Shown in pieces: positions 53,703-62,269 of a DNA stretch of 64,000 nucleotides (within the stretch, counting starts at the first letter, position 1; each line of letters opens with the position of its first letter). Below the pieces are notes generated by a model. That model saw only the letters and a program-made list of their open reading frames with translations, had not been told where the DNA came from and did no database searches. The stretch comes from Schlesneria sp. DSM 10557 (GTDB taxonomy: Bacteria; Planctomycetota; Planctomycetia; Planctomycetales; Planctomycetaceae). The stretch spans positions 2,666,001-2,730,000 of the forward strand of contig NZ_CP124747.1 in assembly GCF_041860085.1 (NCBI RefSeq), in the 5' to 3' direction. Both the position numbers and the translations under genes were made by a program.

Positions 53703-56327
53703 TCAAAGAATCGCCAGGGGGTTTCGGCGTTCTTCCAAGGTTCCGCGAGTGACGCCGACTCGGTTGGCCGCGTTCAGTCGGCGCCAGACATCTTCACCCC
53801 GGATCCGCTGCGCGAGTAAGTCCCCGTAGAGACCGGGAATCCTTCGGACTTCAGCAGGATCTTCATCGAGGAACTCGATCCGCAGATTGCGCACGCCCCG
53901 CTCCAGCAGTGTCGCGACGACTTCTGCAGCACTTTGCGGTACGGCGTTGTAGAGCGTATTTCGGCAGCCGACGTCCGCCTTCAGCGGATGCTCGGCTCCT
54001 ACCCGGTCGCGAAGCTGAACCAAGTGTTCGTCGCACGGGCGACCGCAATTCGTCTTGTTTGTTCCGGGTGACAATACGGAGCAGAAAACGCAATGCTCCA
54101 TGTGGAACATCGGCATGTGCTGGTGAATCACCACTTCCAGCCACTGGGGGGGAACCGCCGCAACGAGATTCAGCAGTTGGTCTCGGTTCAGATCGTAAGA
54201 AGCCGTCACTCGCTCGGCCCCCTGCCCTTTCAAAAAGTCGGCAGTCAACTCATTCGCCACGTTCAGCGAATAGTCGGCCACGAACGGAATTTTTCGCTCG
54301 GTACAGAATCGCAACCCTGCCAGATTACGAACCAGAATTCCGTCCGGTGAATGCTTGGCCAGCGCGAGGAACAGCCCCGCTTCGTCGGGTTTCTGGATTC
54401 GGGGAGGAGCCAGGTAAATCTGCCGCTGACTGGAATGCACCATCTCGACCGCTTGCCGGTACTCGCGGATATCCTGAAAGTCGGCATAGATCACAGGCGC
54501 CATGTCCGATGCGACTGCGTTCTGGCTTTGACCAAAATCCCCCGGGCGTTGCTCGTTCCCGCCGATTTCGCGGTGGACAGGTTCATTGAGAACAGTCTCG
54601 ATCTGCTTCAGCGTCCGACACAACAGATGCAACCGAGGTCCCTGCCTGGGCTCTGTCGCCGAAGGTGAGCGCAGAATGATTTGCTGCTGCAGTTCCCGCA
54701 GTGCCGAGTCTGGATGCAGTCGTCGGGGTCTTGCGAGCATGGCCTGGTGGTCCAGTTTCACCACCATTTCCTGCCGCAGTTTCGACAGAACGCTCAGCGG
54801 AATCATCGGCTCTCCCTCAATGCAGGCTTCGAGCCGACGCAGTTCGTAGGGCGTATTTCCCAGCCGGCCGAGTTGTTCGGCGAGAAACACTTCAGTCACC
54901 GGGTGTTTTCGCGCCACGGGCAAGGGCTCGGCCGATTCCACCTGGACTCGCAGTTCCTGGTCGTGACTCGAAACGACGTCGGGGGTGACGACAGCTTCGA
55001 TTTGGGCGGGTTGGCCCGCGATTGCCCGTACGCAGAGATCCAGCGGTCGTTTACGTAACGGATCGGGTCCTGTGTACGTCTTTCGCAGTCGGGCGGTGAG
55101 ACGGGGATCGTCCGTCTTCCACACAGATTGGCCCGGATACATTCGCTGGAAATCGATCGAGCCATGCTGAAATTCGAGTTCCACTTTTCCCGTTGCAACG
55201 GCTTCGTCCACCGACTGACCACCGGCAATGACCCCGTAGACTCGCCCTCCCTGCTCTTCGTTGGCGGTTCGGTCTCCTTCGAAGACAACTCCATCGCCAC
55301 GCGAAACAGGCCCCTGAAGACGGATTTCGACAGTGTGACTGTAAACACGCGTGACAGTCCCCAGCAGAACTCCTCGCTTCGCAGAGGAAAGTCCGGGGAC
55401 CAGCATCTTGTGGTCGTCGCCCTTCAGCCAGCCGACGGAAAATCCGCGTGAGAACGACAGTTCCATCTCCCGCACGTCGTCGCGCGAGACATCGATCGCT
55501 TCACCTCGCATGGCCGAGTCGATCGCAGCACGGTAATGCCGCGTGATATTGGCGACATAGTCCGCGGACTTCAGTCGTCCCTCAATCTTGAAAGACGAAA
55601 TTCCAGCGGTGATCAGTTCGGGAGTCAGTTCATAGGCGGCCAGATCCTGCGGGCTGAGCAGATATTTTTGCGGTCCCAGATCGACGTCTTCTCCATCGCA
55701 GATCAGATCGTAGGGAAGGCGGCAGGCCTGCGCGCATTGTCCCCGATTGGCACTTCGCCCCCCGAGGGATTCGCTGGTGAGGCATTGACCTGAATAAGCG
55801 ACGCACAGCGCGCCGTGGACGAAACACTCCAGTTCGACGGAGGTCGACTTTCTCAGTTTTGCGATCTCGCGTATCGACAGCTCGCGCGGCAACACGACCC
55901 GCTCGACTCCGAGTTCCTGGGCGACCTCAATACATTCGGCACTCGTCAACGTCATCTGGGTGGAAGCGTGAATCGGCAAATCCGGACAGGCCTCGCGGAT
56001 GAGTCGTACGACTCCCAGGTCCTGGACCAGCACGGCATCCACATTCGCATCGGAGATCACGCGAAGCAGCGATTCCAGTTCGGGGAGTTCGTCCGTGAAG
56101 GCCAGCGTGTTCAGGGTGATGTAGCCCTTCACACCTCGATGGTGGAGGAAGCTCATGACTTCTGCGAGTTCCCGGGGAGCCACATTCGTCGCGCGCGCCC
56201 GCGCGTTGAACCCGCAGTTCAAGCCGAAGTAGACCGCGTCGGCACCATTCTCGACAGCGGCGCGCATACAGTCGCGGTCACCGGCAGGAGCAAGAAGTTC
56301 AGGTCGAAATGAAGGAGGCAGAGCCAT
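53703..56327 (-). CDS. Peptidase U32 family protein with DUF3656 (RlhA-like)
   Basis: An 874-residue protein. The N-terminal U32 TIM-like domain (about 1-290) begins RPELLAPAGDRDCMRAAVENGADAVYFGL and contains the Cys cluster ECFVHGALCVAYSGQC, GQCAQACRLPYD, which binds an iron-sulfur cluster in the family, and SFKIEGRLKSADYV. The middle (about 300-560) matches DUF3656; the C-terminal 270 residues are a second U32-like half with HMPMFHMEHCVFC and CGRPCDEH. This layout recalls RlhA, the prephenate-dependent 23S rRNA C2501 hydroxylase, though E. coli RlhA is shorter (about 650 residues). So rRNA hydroxylation is likely but the extra domain is unexplained. The ATG at 56327 gives a normal N-terminus. 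Confidence 0.88.
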   Translation of the reverse strand: MALPPSFRPELLAPAGDRDCMRAAVENGADAVYFGLNCGFNARARATNVAPRELAEVMSFLHHRGVKGYITLNTLAFTDELPELESLLRVISDANVDAVLVQDLGVVRLIREACPDLPIHASTQMTLTSAECIEVAQELGVERVVLPRELSIREIAKLRKSTSVELECFVHGALCVAYSGQCLTSESLGGRSANRGQCAQACRLPYDLICDGEDVDLGPQKYLLSPQDLAAYELTPELITAGISSFKIEGRLKSADYVANITRHYRAAIDSAMRGEAIDVSRDDVREMELSFSRGFSVGWLKGDDHKMLVPGLSSAKRGVLLGTVTRVYSHTVEIRLQGPVSRGDGVVFEGDRTANEEQGGRVYGVIAGGQSVDEAVATGKVELEFQHGSIDFQRMYPGQSVWKTDDPRLTARLRKTYTGPDPLRKRPLDLCVRAIAGQPAQIEAVVTPDVVSSHDQELRVQVESAEPLPVARKHPVTEVFLAEQLGRLGNTPYELRRLEACIEGEPMIPLSVLSKLRQEMVVKLDHQAMLARPRRLHPDSALRELQQQIILRSPSATEPRQGPRLHLLCRTLKQIETVLNEPVHREIGGNEQRPGDFGQSQNAVASDMAPVIYADFQDIREYRQAVEMVHSSQRQIYLAPPRIQKPDEAGLFLALAKHSPDGILVRNLAGLRFCTERKIPFVADYSLNVANELTADFLKGQGAERVTASYDLNRDQLLNLVAAVPPQWLEVVIHQHMPMFHMEHCVFCSVLSPGTNKTNCGRPCDEHLVQLRDRVGAEHPLKADVGCRNTLYNAVPQSAAEVVATLLERGVRNLRIEFLDEDPAEVRRIPGLYGDLLAQRIRGEDVWRRLNAANRVGVTRGTLEERRNPLAIL

Positions 56328-56663
56328 GAATCAGCCGATACAAATATGAAATTGAGTGCGGTGCAATCACTGCGGGCGAGCCACAATGGGCGGGAACGAT
56401 ATCGGTCCTTCCGATCAAGCGAAACCGGCCGCAGAAGTATAACGACGGCAGCCGAGGCCAGTGTCCAAGAAACGGGGCCGCCACCTTGTTCAAATCCAAC
56501 CGTTTCTCCATTCTAGCAGACACAGTATGCTCGCACTCTGCATCGGGTGGATGCCGATACCGCTGAGGATTTTCGAGCCCACGCGCCGTAACGTCAATTG
56601 GTGCCGGGTGTTTGTCCGCGTTTTCCTGGAGATCAGCCGTCCTTCTTGCATCGAGTCGACACG
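56328..56663. other. Divergent intergenic gap
   Basis: A 336-base gap between the U32 gene and the broken Rpn-type gene. It should carry both promoters, but no motif could be assigned. No gene is seen. Confidence 0.4.
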
Positions 56664-57664
56664 ATGATTGAACCTGCGGATGCGATCGAAGCCGAAATTC
56701 GGCAGGACAGTGACTACGATGGGGCCTGGAAGGAGGCCTTTCGGCTTCACCTGCGGAATTCATCGAGAAATGTTTTGCCCGGCTGGCCCTGTTGATCGAC
56801 TGGTCCCGCGACCCCGTCTGGCTCGACAAGGAAATCAGTCAGATCGTCGGACAAGCAGGACACCGAAACCGTGAGGTCGATCTCCTGTTCAAAGTCTGGC
56901 TGATCGAAGGTGGTGAACAATGGATTTTCTGCCACCTGGAAATTCAGACAAATTACGAAGCCAACTTTGATTTTCGGATCGATCTGTATAATTCGGGATT
57001 GAAGTGGCTGTTTCAGAGAGACGTCTTGACGCTGGTTTTGTTGACCGATGTCAATCCTGACTGGCGACCTGACAAGTATCACTTTGAGCTGGGTGGATTT
57101 GTCAGCAATCGACTTTTTCCGATGTGTAAGGTTCTCGATCGGCTCGCGACCGATTGGAAAGACGACAGATCGCTCGTCGTCGAGGTGTCGCGAGCCCAGA
57201 TCGCTGCCCTTCGCACCTCACGCGACCCGCAGGCTCGTTATAATGCCAAAACGCAACTGGTGAGAAATCTTTACACGGCTGGATATGATGCGGATCAGAT
57301 CCGCGAGATTTTCCGACTGATCGACTGGATGATGCACCTCCGGCTGGATTTGAGTCGACAATTTAATGAGGAACTCATCGCCTACGAGAAGGAATTGCAG
57401 ATGCCGTACGTCACATCAATCGAACGCCACGCGGAACAACGAGGACTTGAGCAAGGGTTGGAACAAGGGTTAAAGAAGGGACTGGAGCGAGGGAGCACCC
57501 GAATCCTCATGCGGATCCTGTCACGCATCTGTGGCGAAGTGCCCGAGGAAATCCATGCAAAGATTGAAACACTCTCGCTGGAACAGCGTGAAACACTCGG
57601 CGAGGCGGCAATCGATTTCCGTTCTCTCGACGACTTGAAAAACTGGCTGACAAATCACTCCTGA
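56664..57664 (+). pseudogene. Rpn/PD-(D/E)XK-type transposase-like protein, frameshifted
   Basis: A member of the Rpn-like family of recombination-promoting nucleases or putative transposases (often labelled cytosolic protein or DUF4351-type in planctomycetes), about 330 residues when intact. The first 31 codons (56664-56755) read MIEPADAIEAEIRQDSDYDG, AWKEAFRLHL and then run to a stop at 56795. The rest of the protein continues in another frame from 56756 as EFIEKCFARLALLIDWSRDPVWLDKE. One base is missing near 56755, since restoring it gives an unbroken family N-terminus (HLREFIEK). Downstream, the nuclease core HLEIQTNYEANFDFRIDLYNSG and the DPDWRPDKYHF-type strand are intact, as is a C-terminal QGLEQGLKKGLERG repeat typical of the family. 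The gene is probably dead unless the shift is a sequencing error; a later ATG at 56792 opens a 290-residue product. Confidence 0.82.
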
Positions 57665-58035
57665 TCCATCCGAAGCAATGGATTGACAACATCCCGCGTA
57701 ATCAAGCCCCATCCGCCAGACAAGGCAACTCGCGTTTCCGCTGGACTTGAGTCGACAATTCAATGAGGAACTCATCGCCTACGAGAAGGAATTGCCGATG
57801 CCGTACGTCACATCAATCGAACGCCACGCGGAACAACGAGGGCTGGAACGAGGGAGCACCCGAATCCTCATGCGAGTTCTGTCACGCGTCTGTGGCGATG
57901 TGCCCGAGGAAGTCCAGTCAAAAATTGAAGCACTCTCGCTGGAACAGCGTGAAACACTCGGCGAATCGGCATTTGATTTCCGTTCTCTCGACGACCTGAA
58001 AAACTGGCTGACAAATAACAATTCCTGATCCGTTC
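57341..58035 (+). repeat. Imperfect tandem duplication (two units)
   Basis: Unit A spans about 57341-57669 and unit B about 57739-58035, separated by about 70 unrelated bases. Unit B lacks a 36-base block that in unit A codes for a repeated QGL[EK] motif. Both units share long exact words, for example GAGGAACTCATCGCCTACGA and GACAAATAA/GACAAATCA-type ends near the stops. Confidence 0.75.
57739..58028 (+). pseudogene. Partial tandem copy of the Rpn-type gene 3' end
   Basis: About 290 bases that repeat the last third of the preceding gene (57341-57664) at high identity: LDLSRQFNEELIAYEKEL, MPYVTSIERHAEQRGLE and LKNWLTN recur. It has no nuclease core and no proper start (the first in-frame codon usable is a TTG at 57747), so it is a fragment. 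Compared with the first copy, 36 bases coding for the QGLEQGLKKGLE repeat are missing, and about 10 substitutions have built up. It is evidence for a past tandem duplication followed by loss of the 5' part of one copy. Confidence 0.8.
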
Positions 58036-58062
58036 GAGGCGGCATGCCTCGCGAGGAAACCT

Positions 58063-58536
58063 ATGACGGACCTGACCAAACTGACCTTCGATCATGACTC
58101 ATGGGGCCGTCTGACCCTCACGCTTGACGATGGCCGAACGTATGCGGGGATCGACCCTCTCCGCTGTTTCCCTCTGACCGATCCCGAGAAATTGATTGCC
58201 TTGCTGGACTCGGAAGGCCATGAAATTCTGACTTTGCCGGATCTTGATGGATTGTCTCCTGAGTCCCGCGACGTCCTCAAAGCGGAACTGGCAGCACGTG
58301 ATTTTGTGCCGGTCATCCAGCGGGTGATTTCGACAACCAATCCCAGCCCCCCCTGCCACTGGGTCGTTGATACCGATCGCGGAAGGACAAGCTTCCAACT
58401 GGAGAGCGAAGATGACGTCCGCAAGCTCGGAACGCATCGCGTGATTGTGGCTGATTCGCACGGGATTCGTTATTCCATTCCGGACGTGCGTCGTCTCGAT
58501 TCGCATTCCCAGCGAATTGTGCAGCGCCTGGCGTAG
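58063..58536 (+). CDS. DUF1854 protein
   Basis: A 157-residue soluble protein matching DUF1854: GIDPLRCFPLTDPEKLIALLDSEG, LDGLSPESRDVLKAELAARDFVPVIQRV, HWVVDTDRGRTSFQLESEDDVRKL and GIRYSIPDVRRLDSHSQRIV are the family blocks. Members are often encoded with ABC transporters or with cyanophycin synthesis genes. Here an ABC ATPase gene follows 155 bases downstream on the same strand, with a small hairpin between. Biochemical role unknown. The N-terminus and start look normal. Confidence 0.85.
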   Translation: MTDLTKLTFDHDSWGRLTLTLDDGRTYAGIDPLRCFPLTDPEKLIALLDSEGHEILTLPDLDGLSPESRDVLKAELAARDFVPVIQRVISTTNPSPPCHWVVDTDRGRTSFQLESEDDVRKLGTHRVIVADSHGIRYSIPDVRRLDSHSQRIVQRLA

Positions 58537-58545
58537 GCTCCAGTC

Positions 58546-58568
58546 CGCCAGAAATCTGGCGAGTTTGT
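58546..58568 (+). terminator. Possible small terminator
   Basis: A 6-bp stem CGCCAG/CTGGCG (58546-58551 with 58556-58561), loop AAAT, then AGTTTGTC. Short stem and weak T run make it uncertain. Confidence 0.4.
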
Positions 58569-58691
58569 CACCCCTGCCCTCTCACCATCCTGAGACTTGA
58601 GCGTCTTTGTCATCCTCTAAAAGCGGAAGCTTGTCAGGCGAGCTGCTATAATTGATTATTTCGGCATCGCCGACGCGGAAGCAACTCATTC

Positions 58692-59360
58692 ATGATTGAA
58701 GTCCAAGCCGTCTCGAAAATGCATCGCCGGGGCCGCCTCGAAGTCCCCGCACTCCGGGAAATCACCTGCCAGATTCCCAAAGGGTCATTCACGTTTATTC
58801 TCGGCCCCTCGGGAAGCGGTAAAAGCACCCTGCTCTATCTGCTTGGTGCACTGGATGAACCGACCACGGGCACCATCACTGTCCACGGCAAATCGCTGCA
58901 ATCCATGACAGCAAGCGAACGGGACGAATTTCGAAGGAAGGATGCAGGGTTCATCTTTCAGAACTTCAATCTGCTTGCCAATCTGACGGCTGTGGAAAAC
59001 GTGCTGGTCCCCTTTCTGCCAACCGGGGTGAGTCGCGAGTTGCGCAACAAGGCCGCGGAATTACTGGATCGACTTGGGTTGGGGGATCGCCGTGAGCACC
59101 GCCCCAACCAGTTGTCTGGCGGCGAACAACAACGGGTGGCAATCGCTCGTGCGTTGCTCAAGCGACCGAAACTGGTGCTCGCGGACGAACCGACAGGAGA
59201 ACTCGACACGGCCAATTCCCTGGCGATTCTGCAAGACCTGCGAGCCCTCTGTCAGGAACAGCAATCGACAGTCGTAGTCGTCACCCATGAGCATGAATAC
59301 ATCCGCGAAGATGATCACGTCATCCGCATTCGTGACGGGCGCGTGGCCAACCAGCCTTAG
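58692..59360 (+). CDS. ABC transporter ATP-binding protein, LolD/MacB type
   Basis: A 222-residue ATPase. Walker A is GPSGSGKST (38-46), Q-loop glutamine Q90 (FIFQNFNLL), signature LSGGEQQ (141-147), Walker B LVLADEPTGELD (161-172), and the H-loop VVTHEHEYI. The LDEPTTG and ADEPTGELDT motifs place it with lipoprotein-release (LolD) and MacB-type exporters. No permease gene is adjacent: a DUF1854 gene precedes it and a TolB-like gene follows after 174 bases. It probably works with a permease encoded elsewhere. The ATG at 58692 gives the normal N-terminus (IEVQAVSKMHRRG). Confidence 0.95.
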   Translation: MIEVQAVSKMHRRGRLEVPALREITCQIPKGSFTFILGPSGSGKSTLLYLLGALDEPTTGTITVHGKSLQSMTASERDEFRRKDAGFIFQNFNLLANLTAVENVLVPFLPTGVSRELRNKAAELLDRLGLGDRREHRPNQLSGGEQQRVAIARALLKRPKLVLADEPTGELDTANSLAILQDLRALCQEQQSTVVVVTHEHEYIREDDHVIRIRDGRVANQP

Positions 59361-59534
59361 GCTGCCTGCTTCCGCATTCGCTTGCAGCGGTGTCGTTCTC
59401 GCCACGACCACACTGGCAGGAAGGTCTATTGAACCGGAAGAATCCTGATCGCCGTGAGACGATTCTTCAAAGTCATTGCGGTAAGATCTCGGGAACTGTC
59501 GTAGTTTCTGTCAGTTCCACAGGAGATCAAACTG

Positions 59535-60563
59535 ATGTTGACCGCGTTACTCCTCATTGCACTGGGAGCTCCCCCTGCCGTCACTGATGAGGCCGCCGAG
59601 GCGAAATATCTGGGCAATCTTCGACAAGTCACATCCGGCCTGCCTCGCGCGGGTGAAGGGTACTTCTCGCCCAATGGCGAGTGGATCGTCTATCAGGCGT
59701 ACCCGATTGGGTATCCCTTCTACCAGATCTACGTTCAGAAGCTTGATGAGAAAACACCGCGACTCCTCAGCACAGGTCGGGGCCGAACAACGTGTGCGTA
59801 CTTCTCGCCTGACGGAACGAAAATTCTCTTCGCGTCCAGCCACACGGATCCCCAGATCGACATCACCGAACTGAAAGCACGCGAAGAAGCGGCCAAAGGA
59901 GGTCGTCGGCGTTATCTGTGGGATTTCGATCCGCACATGGACATCTACATTTCGAACTTTGATGGCACCGGAATGAAGCGGCTGACCGACAGCCCGGAAT
60001 ACGACGCTGAAGGAAGTTTTTCTTCTGATGGGAAACAGATCGTCTTCACGTCGTCACGAGATGGGGATCCTGATCTGTACATCATGGACGCGGATGGTTC
60101 GAACGTTCGTCAATTGACGAACCAACCCGGCTATGATGGCGGTCCCTTCTTCTCTCCCGACAACAAGTGGGTCATCTTTCGGTCAGACCGCCAGAAAGAG
60201 CACATGCTGCAGTTGTTTGCCATCTCTGTCGACGGAAAGACCGAAGTTCAATTGACGGATAACCTCGATCAGGTGAACTGGTGCCCGTACTTCCACCCCA
60301 GCGGCAAGTATCTTGTCTGGGCCGGCGCGGACTACAGTAGAGGTCCCGCCAATGCTCCGTTTCACCTGTTCACAATGGAACTGAAATGGACGTCAGACTC
60401 CGTTAAACGTGGAGCCGTGACGCAAATCACGCACAGCACCGCGCAAGATGTCCTGCCCGTTTTCAGCCCCGATGGAAAAAGTCTGATGTGGACATCGACC
60501 CGTGGGGCCGACGGTACCAGCCAGCTCTGGATCGCTGACTGGCTGCGCGAGAAAGGAAATTGA
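59535..60563 (+). CDS. TolB-like PD40 beta-propeller protein
   Basis: A 342-residue protein with a short hydrophobic N-terminus (LTALLLIALGAPPAVT) that may be a signal peptide. PD40/WD40-like blades: GYFSPNGEWIVYQAYP, AYFSPDGTKILFASS, GSFSSDGKQIVFTSSRDGDPDLYIMD, PFFSPDNKWVIFRSDR, PYFHPSGKYLVWAG and PVFSPDGKSLMWTSTRG. Like TolB, it may be a periplasmic scaffold. A good ribosome site (CAGGAG) precedes the ATG at 59535. The M20 gene begins 55 bases after its stop, so the two may be cotranscribed. Confidence 0.88.
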   Translation: MLTALLLIALGAPPAVTDEAAEAKYLGNLRQVTSGLPRAGEGYFSPNGEWIVYQAYPIGYPFYQIYVQKLDEKTPRLLSTGRGRTTCAYFSPDGTKILFASSHTDPQIDITELKAREEAAKGGRRRYLWDFDPHMDIYISNFDGTGMKRLTDSPEYDAEGSFSSDGKQIVFTSSRDGDPDLYIMDADGSNVRQLTNQPGYDGGPFFSPDNKWVIFRSDRQKEHMLQLFAISVDGKTEVQLTDNLDQVNWCPYFHPSGKYLVWAGADYSRGPANAPFHLFTMELKWTSDSVKRGAVTQITHSTAQDVLPVFSPDGKSLMWTSTRGADGTSQLWIADWLREKGN

Positions 60564-60618
60564 CGGCGACGCTCAGTCCGAATTCGCCATCCCATCGCGA
60601 CTCTTCAAAGGACCACCC

Positions 60619-61941
60619 ATGCGTGTTCATGCTTTGCCTGTGTCACTGCTGCTGGGACTGATCGCTTTCGCCGTCTGCGGGTTCTCCGTCTGCCGGGGAG
60701 AAGAGAAGATTGCGGACTGGTCGCAGCAGCATGTCGACGAACTGCTGGTGTTGTATCGCGACTTTCACAGCAATCCCGAACTCTCATTCCGCGAAGAACA
60801 GACAGCACGCAAGCACGCCGCCGAACTGAAATCGCTCGGCTGCGAAGTTACCACCGGGGTCGGTCAGCAGGGGGTCGTGGGGCTGCTAAAAAATGGAGAA
60901 GGCCCCACCATCATGCTTCGTACCGATCTCGATGCCCTTCCGGTGACCGAGGCTACCGGTCTGCCATTCGCCTCGACGGTCAAAACCAAGGATGCGAAGG
61001 GAAACGACGTCGGTGTGATGCATGCCTGCGGGCATGATGTTCATATCACCTGTCAGATTGGTGTCGCGCGATACCTTGCCAGCCATCAGGACCGATGGCG
61101 TGGTACGGTCATGTTCGTGGGACAACCGGCAGAAGAGATCGGCGGAGGGGCCGAGGCCATGTTAAAAGATGGCCTGTTCACTCGCTTTCCACGACCTCAT
61201 TCCGCCCTTGCACTGCACGTTGATCCGACCCTGCCCACCGGGAAAGTGGGCGTGAAAGCAGGCTACATCCTGGCGAACGTCGACAGTGTCGACATTCTCG
61301 TCAAAGGAAAAGGAGGACACGGAGCCTTCCCTCACACAACGATTGATCCGATCGTCCAGGCGGCGCACCTGATTGTTGATCTTCAGACTCTGGTCAGCCG
61401 TGAGAGCAGTCCCTTCGAACCGGCGGTCGTGACCGTGGGATCGATCCAGGGAGGAACCAAGCACAACATCATCGGGAACAGTTGCCGGCTCCAGTTGACG
61501 GTGCGAAGCTACTCGCCTGAAGTGCGCGAAAAGCTGATCGAGGGGATCCGGAGAAAAGCCAAGGCGGCCGCGATCAGTGCCGGTGCCCCGGAACCGACGA
61601 TCGAGTTATCAGACTGGACGCCTGCTACCAAGAATGATGCAGACTTGGTGGAAAGAGTGGTTCCCGCGTTCCGCGAGGCTTTGGGCGAAGACAACGTTGT
61701 GCCCGTCGAACCGTCGATGGGGGGCGAGGATTTCTCTCAGTACGGGCTCGCTGGCGTTCCCATCTTCATGTTTCGTTTAGGATCAGTGACTCCGGAACGC
61801 ATGAATGCACTTCGGGACGCCGGGAAGACCCCCGATTCGTTGCACTCGCCGTTCTACTATCCTGACGCCCCGGAAACGATCAAGACGGGTGTGACCGCCA
61901 TGTCCGCCGCCGTGCTCGAACTCATGAAGGTCGAGAATTAG
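60619..61941 (+). CDS. Exported M20-family amidohydrolase / carboxypeptidase
   Basis: A 440-residue M20/M28 hydrolase with a signal peptide (VSLLLGLIAFAVCGFSVC, cleavage near CRG, about residue 27; a lipobox is not clear). Metal-binding and catalytic residues: HACGHDVH (C137, H139), PAEEIGGG (E172, E173) and the C-terminal GGEDFSQYG. The dimerisation domain occupies about 200-310. It matches the amidohydrolase subgroup (hippurate, N-acyl amino acid, IAA-conjugate hydrolases). Cleavage of N-acyl amino acids or peptides in the periplasm is inferred. The ATG at 60619 is chosen for the signal peptide. Confidence 0.92.
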   Translation: MRVHALPVSLLLGLIAFAVCGFSVCRGEEKIADWSQQHVDELLVLYRDFHSNPELSFREEQTARKHAAELKSLGCEVTTGVGQQGVVGLLKNGEGPTIMLRTDLDALPVTEATGLPFASTVKTKDAKGNDVGVMHACGHDVHITCQIGVARYLASHQDRWRGTVMFVGQPAEEIGGGAEAMLKDGLFTRFPRPHSALALHVDPTLPTGKVGVKAGYILANVDSVDILVKGKGGHGAFPHTTIDPIVQAAHLIVDLQTLVSRESSPFEPAVVTVGSIQGGTKHNIIGNSCRLQLTVRSYSPEVREKLIEGIRRKAKAAAISAGAPEPTIELSDWTPATKNDADLVERVVPAFREALGEDNVVPVEPSMGGEDFSQYGLAGVPIFMFRLGSVTPERMNALRDAGKTPDSLHSPFYYPDAPETIKTGVTAMSAAVLELMKVEN

Positions 61942-62269
61942 TGTCGCTGCAGCATCGCCTGGATAATCTTCTTCACCGGGGGGACAGTTTTCTTCCAGGT
62001 GTGGTCTTCGCGAATTCCGCCCCGCTTTACCACAGCACGTTGCCCGGCCAGCGGCATGCTCGGTTCGTCTTCGATAACACCCTGCACTTGAGTTCCGAGC
62101 CAACGACGCACACCGGCCACTGCAAAACGGGAACCTCAAAAACCGACCGCCAATTCATTCCGTGATCATCCGCGGAGAAGTGCGGTGCGACGCAAACACA
62201 AATCGCCGCGGGCAGAAGCACGCGGCGATTCGTTGACGTCGGATCAATTTATGGCTTCAGCCCAGAAAT
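61942..62269. other. Convergent gap with terminator
   Basis: About 330 bases between the convergent M20 and DUF1559 genes. It holds the DUF1559 terminator and no gene. Confidence 0.6.
62201..62230 (-). terminator. Terminator of the DUF1559 gene
   Basis: A 10-bp stem (62201-62210 with 62221-62230) and 10-base loop, 40 bases past the stop of the DUF1559 gene. On the minus strand it is followed by a T-rich run (TTTGTGTTTG). Confidence 0.65.

Noticed and set aside
56740-56800. Programmed ribosomal frameshift in the Rpn-type gene
   Set aside because: No slippery heptamer or downstream pseudoknot was found; a lost base plus a decayed 3' copy fits pseudogenisation better.
40937-58536. Cyanophycin metabolism locus (cyanophycinase-like protein and DUF1854)
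   Set aside because: The two genes are 16 kb apart on different strands with no cyanophycin synthetase between.
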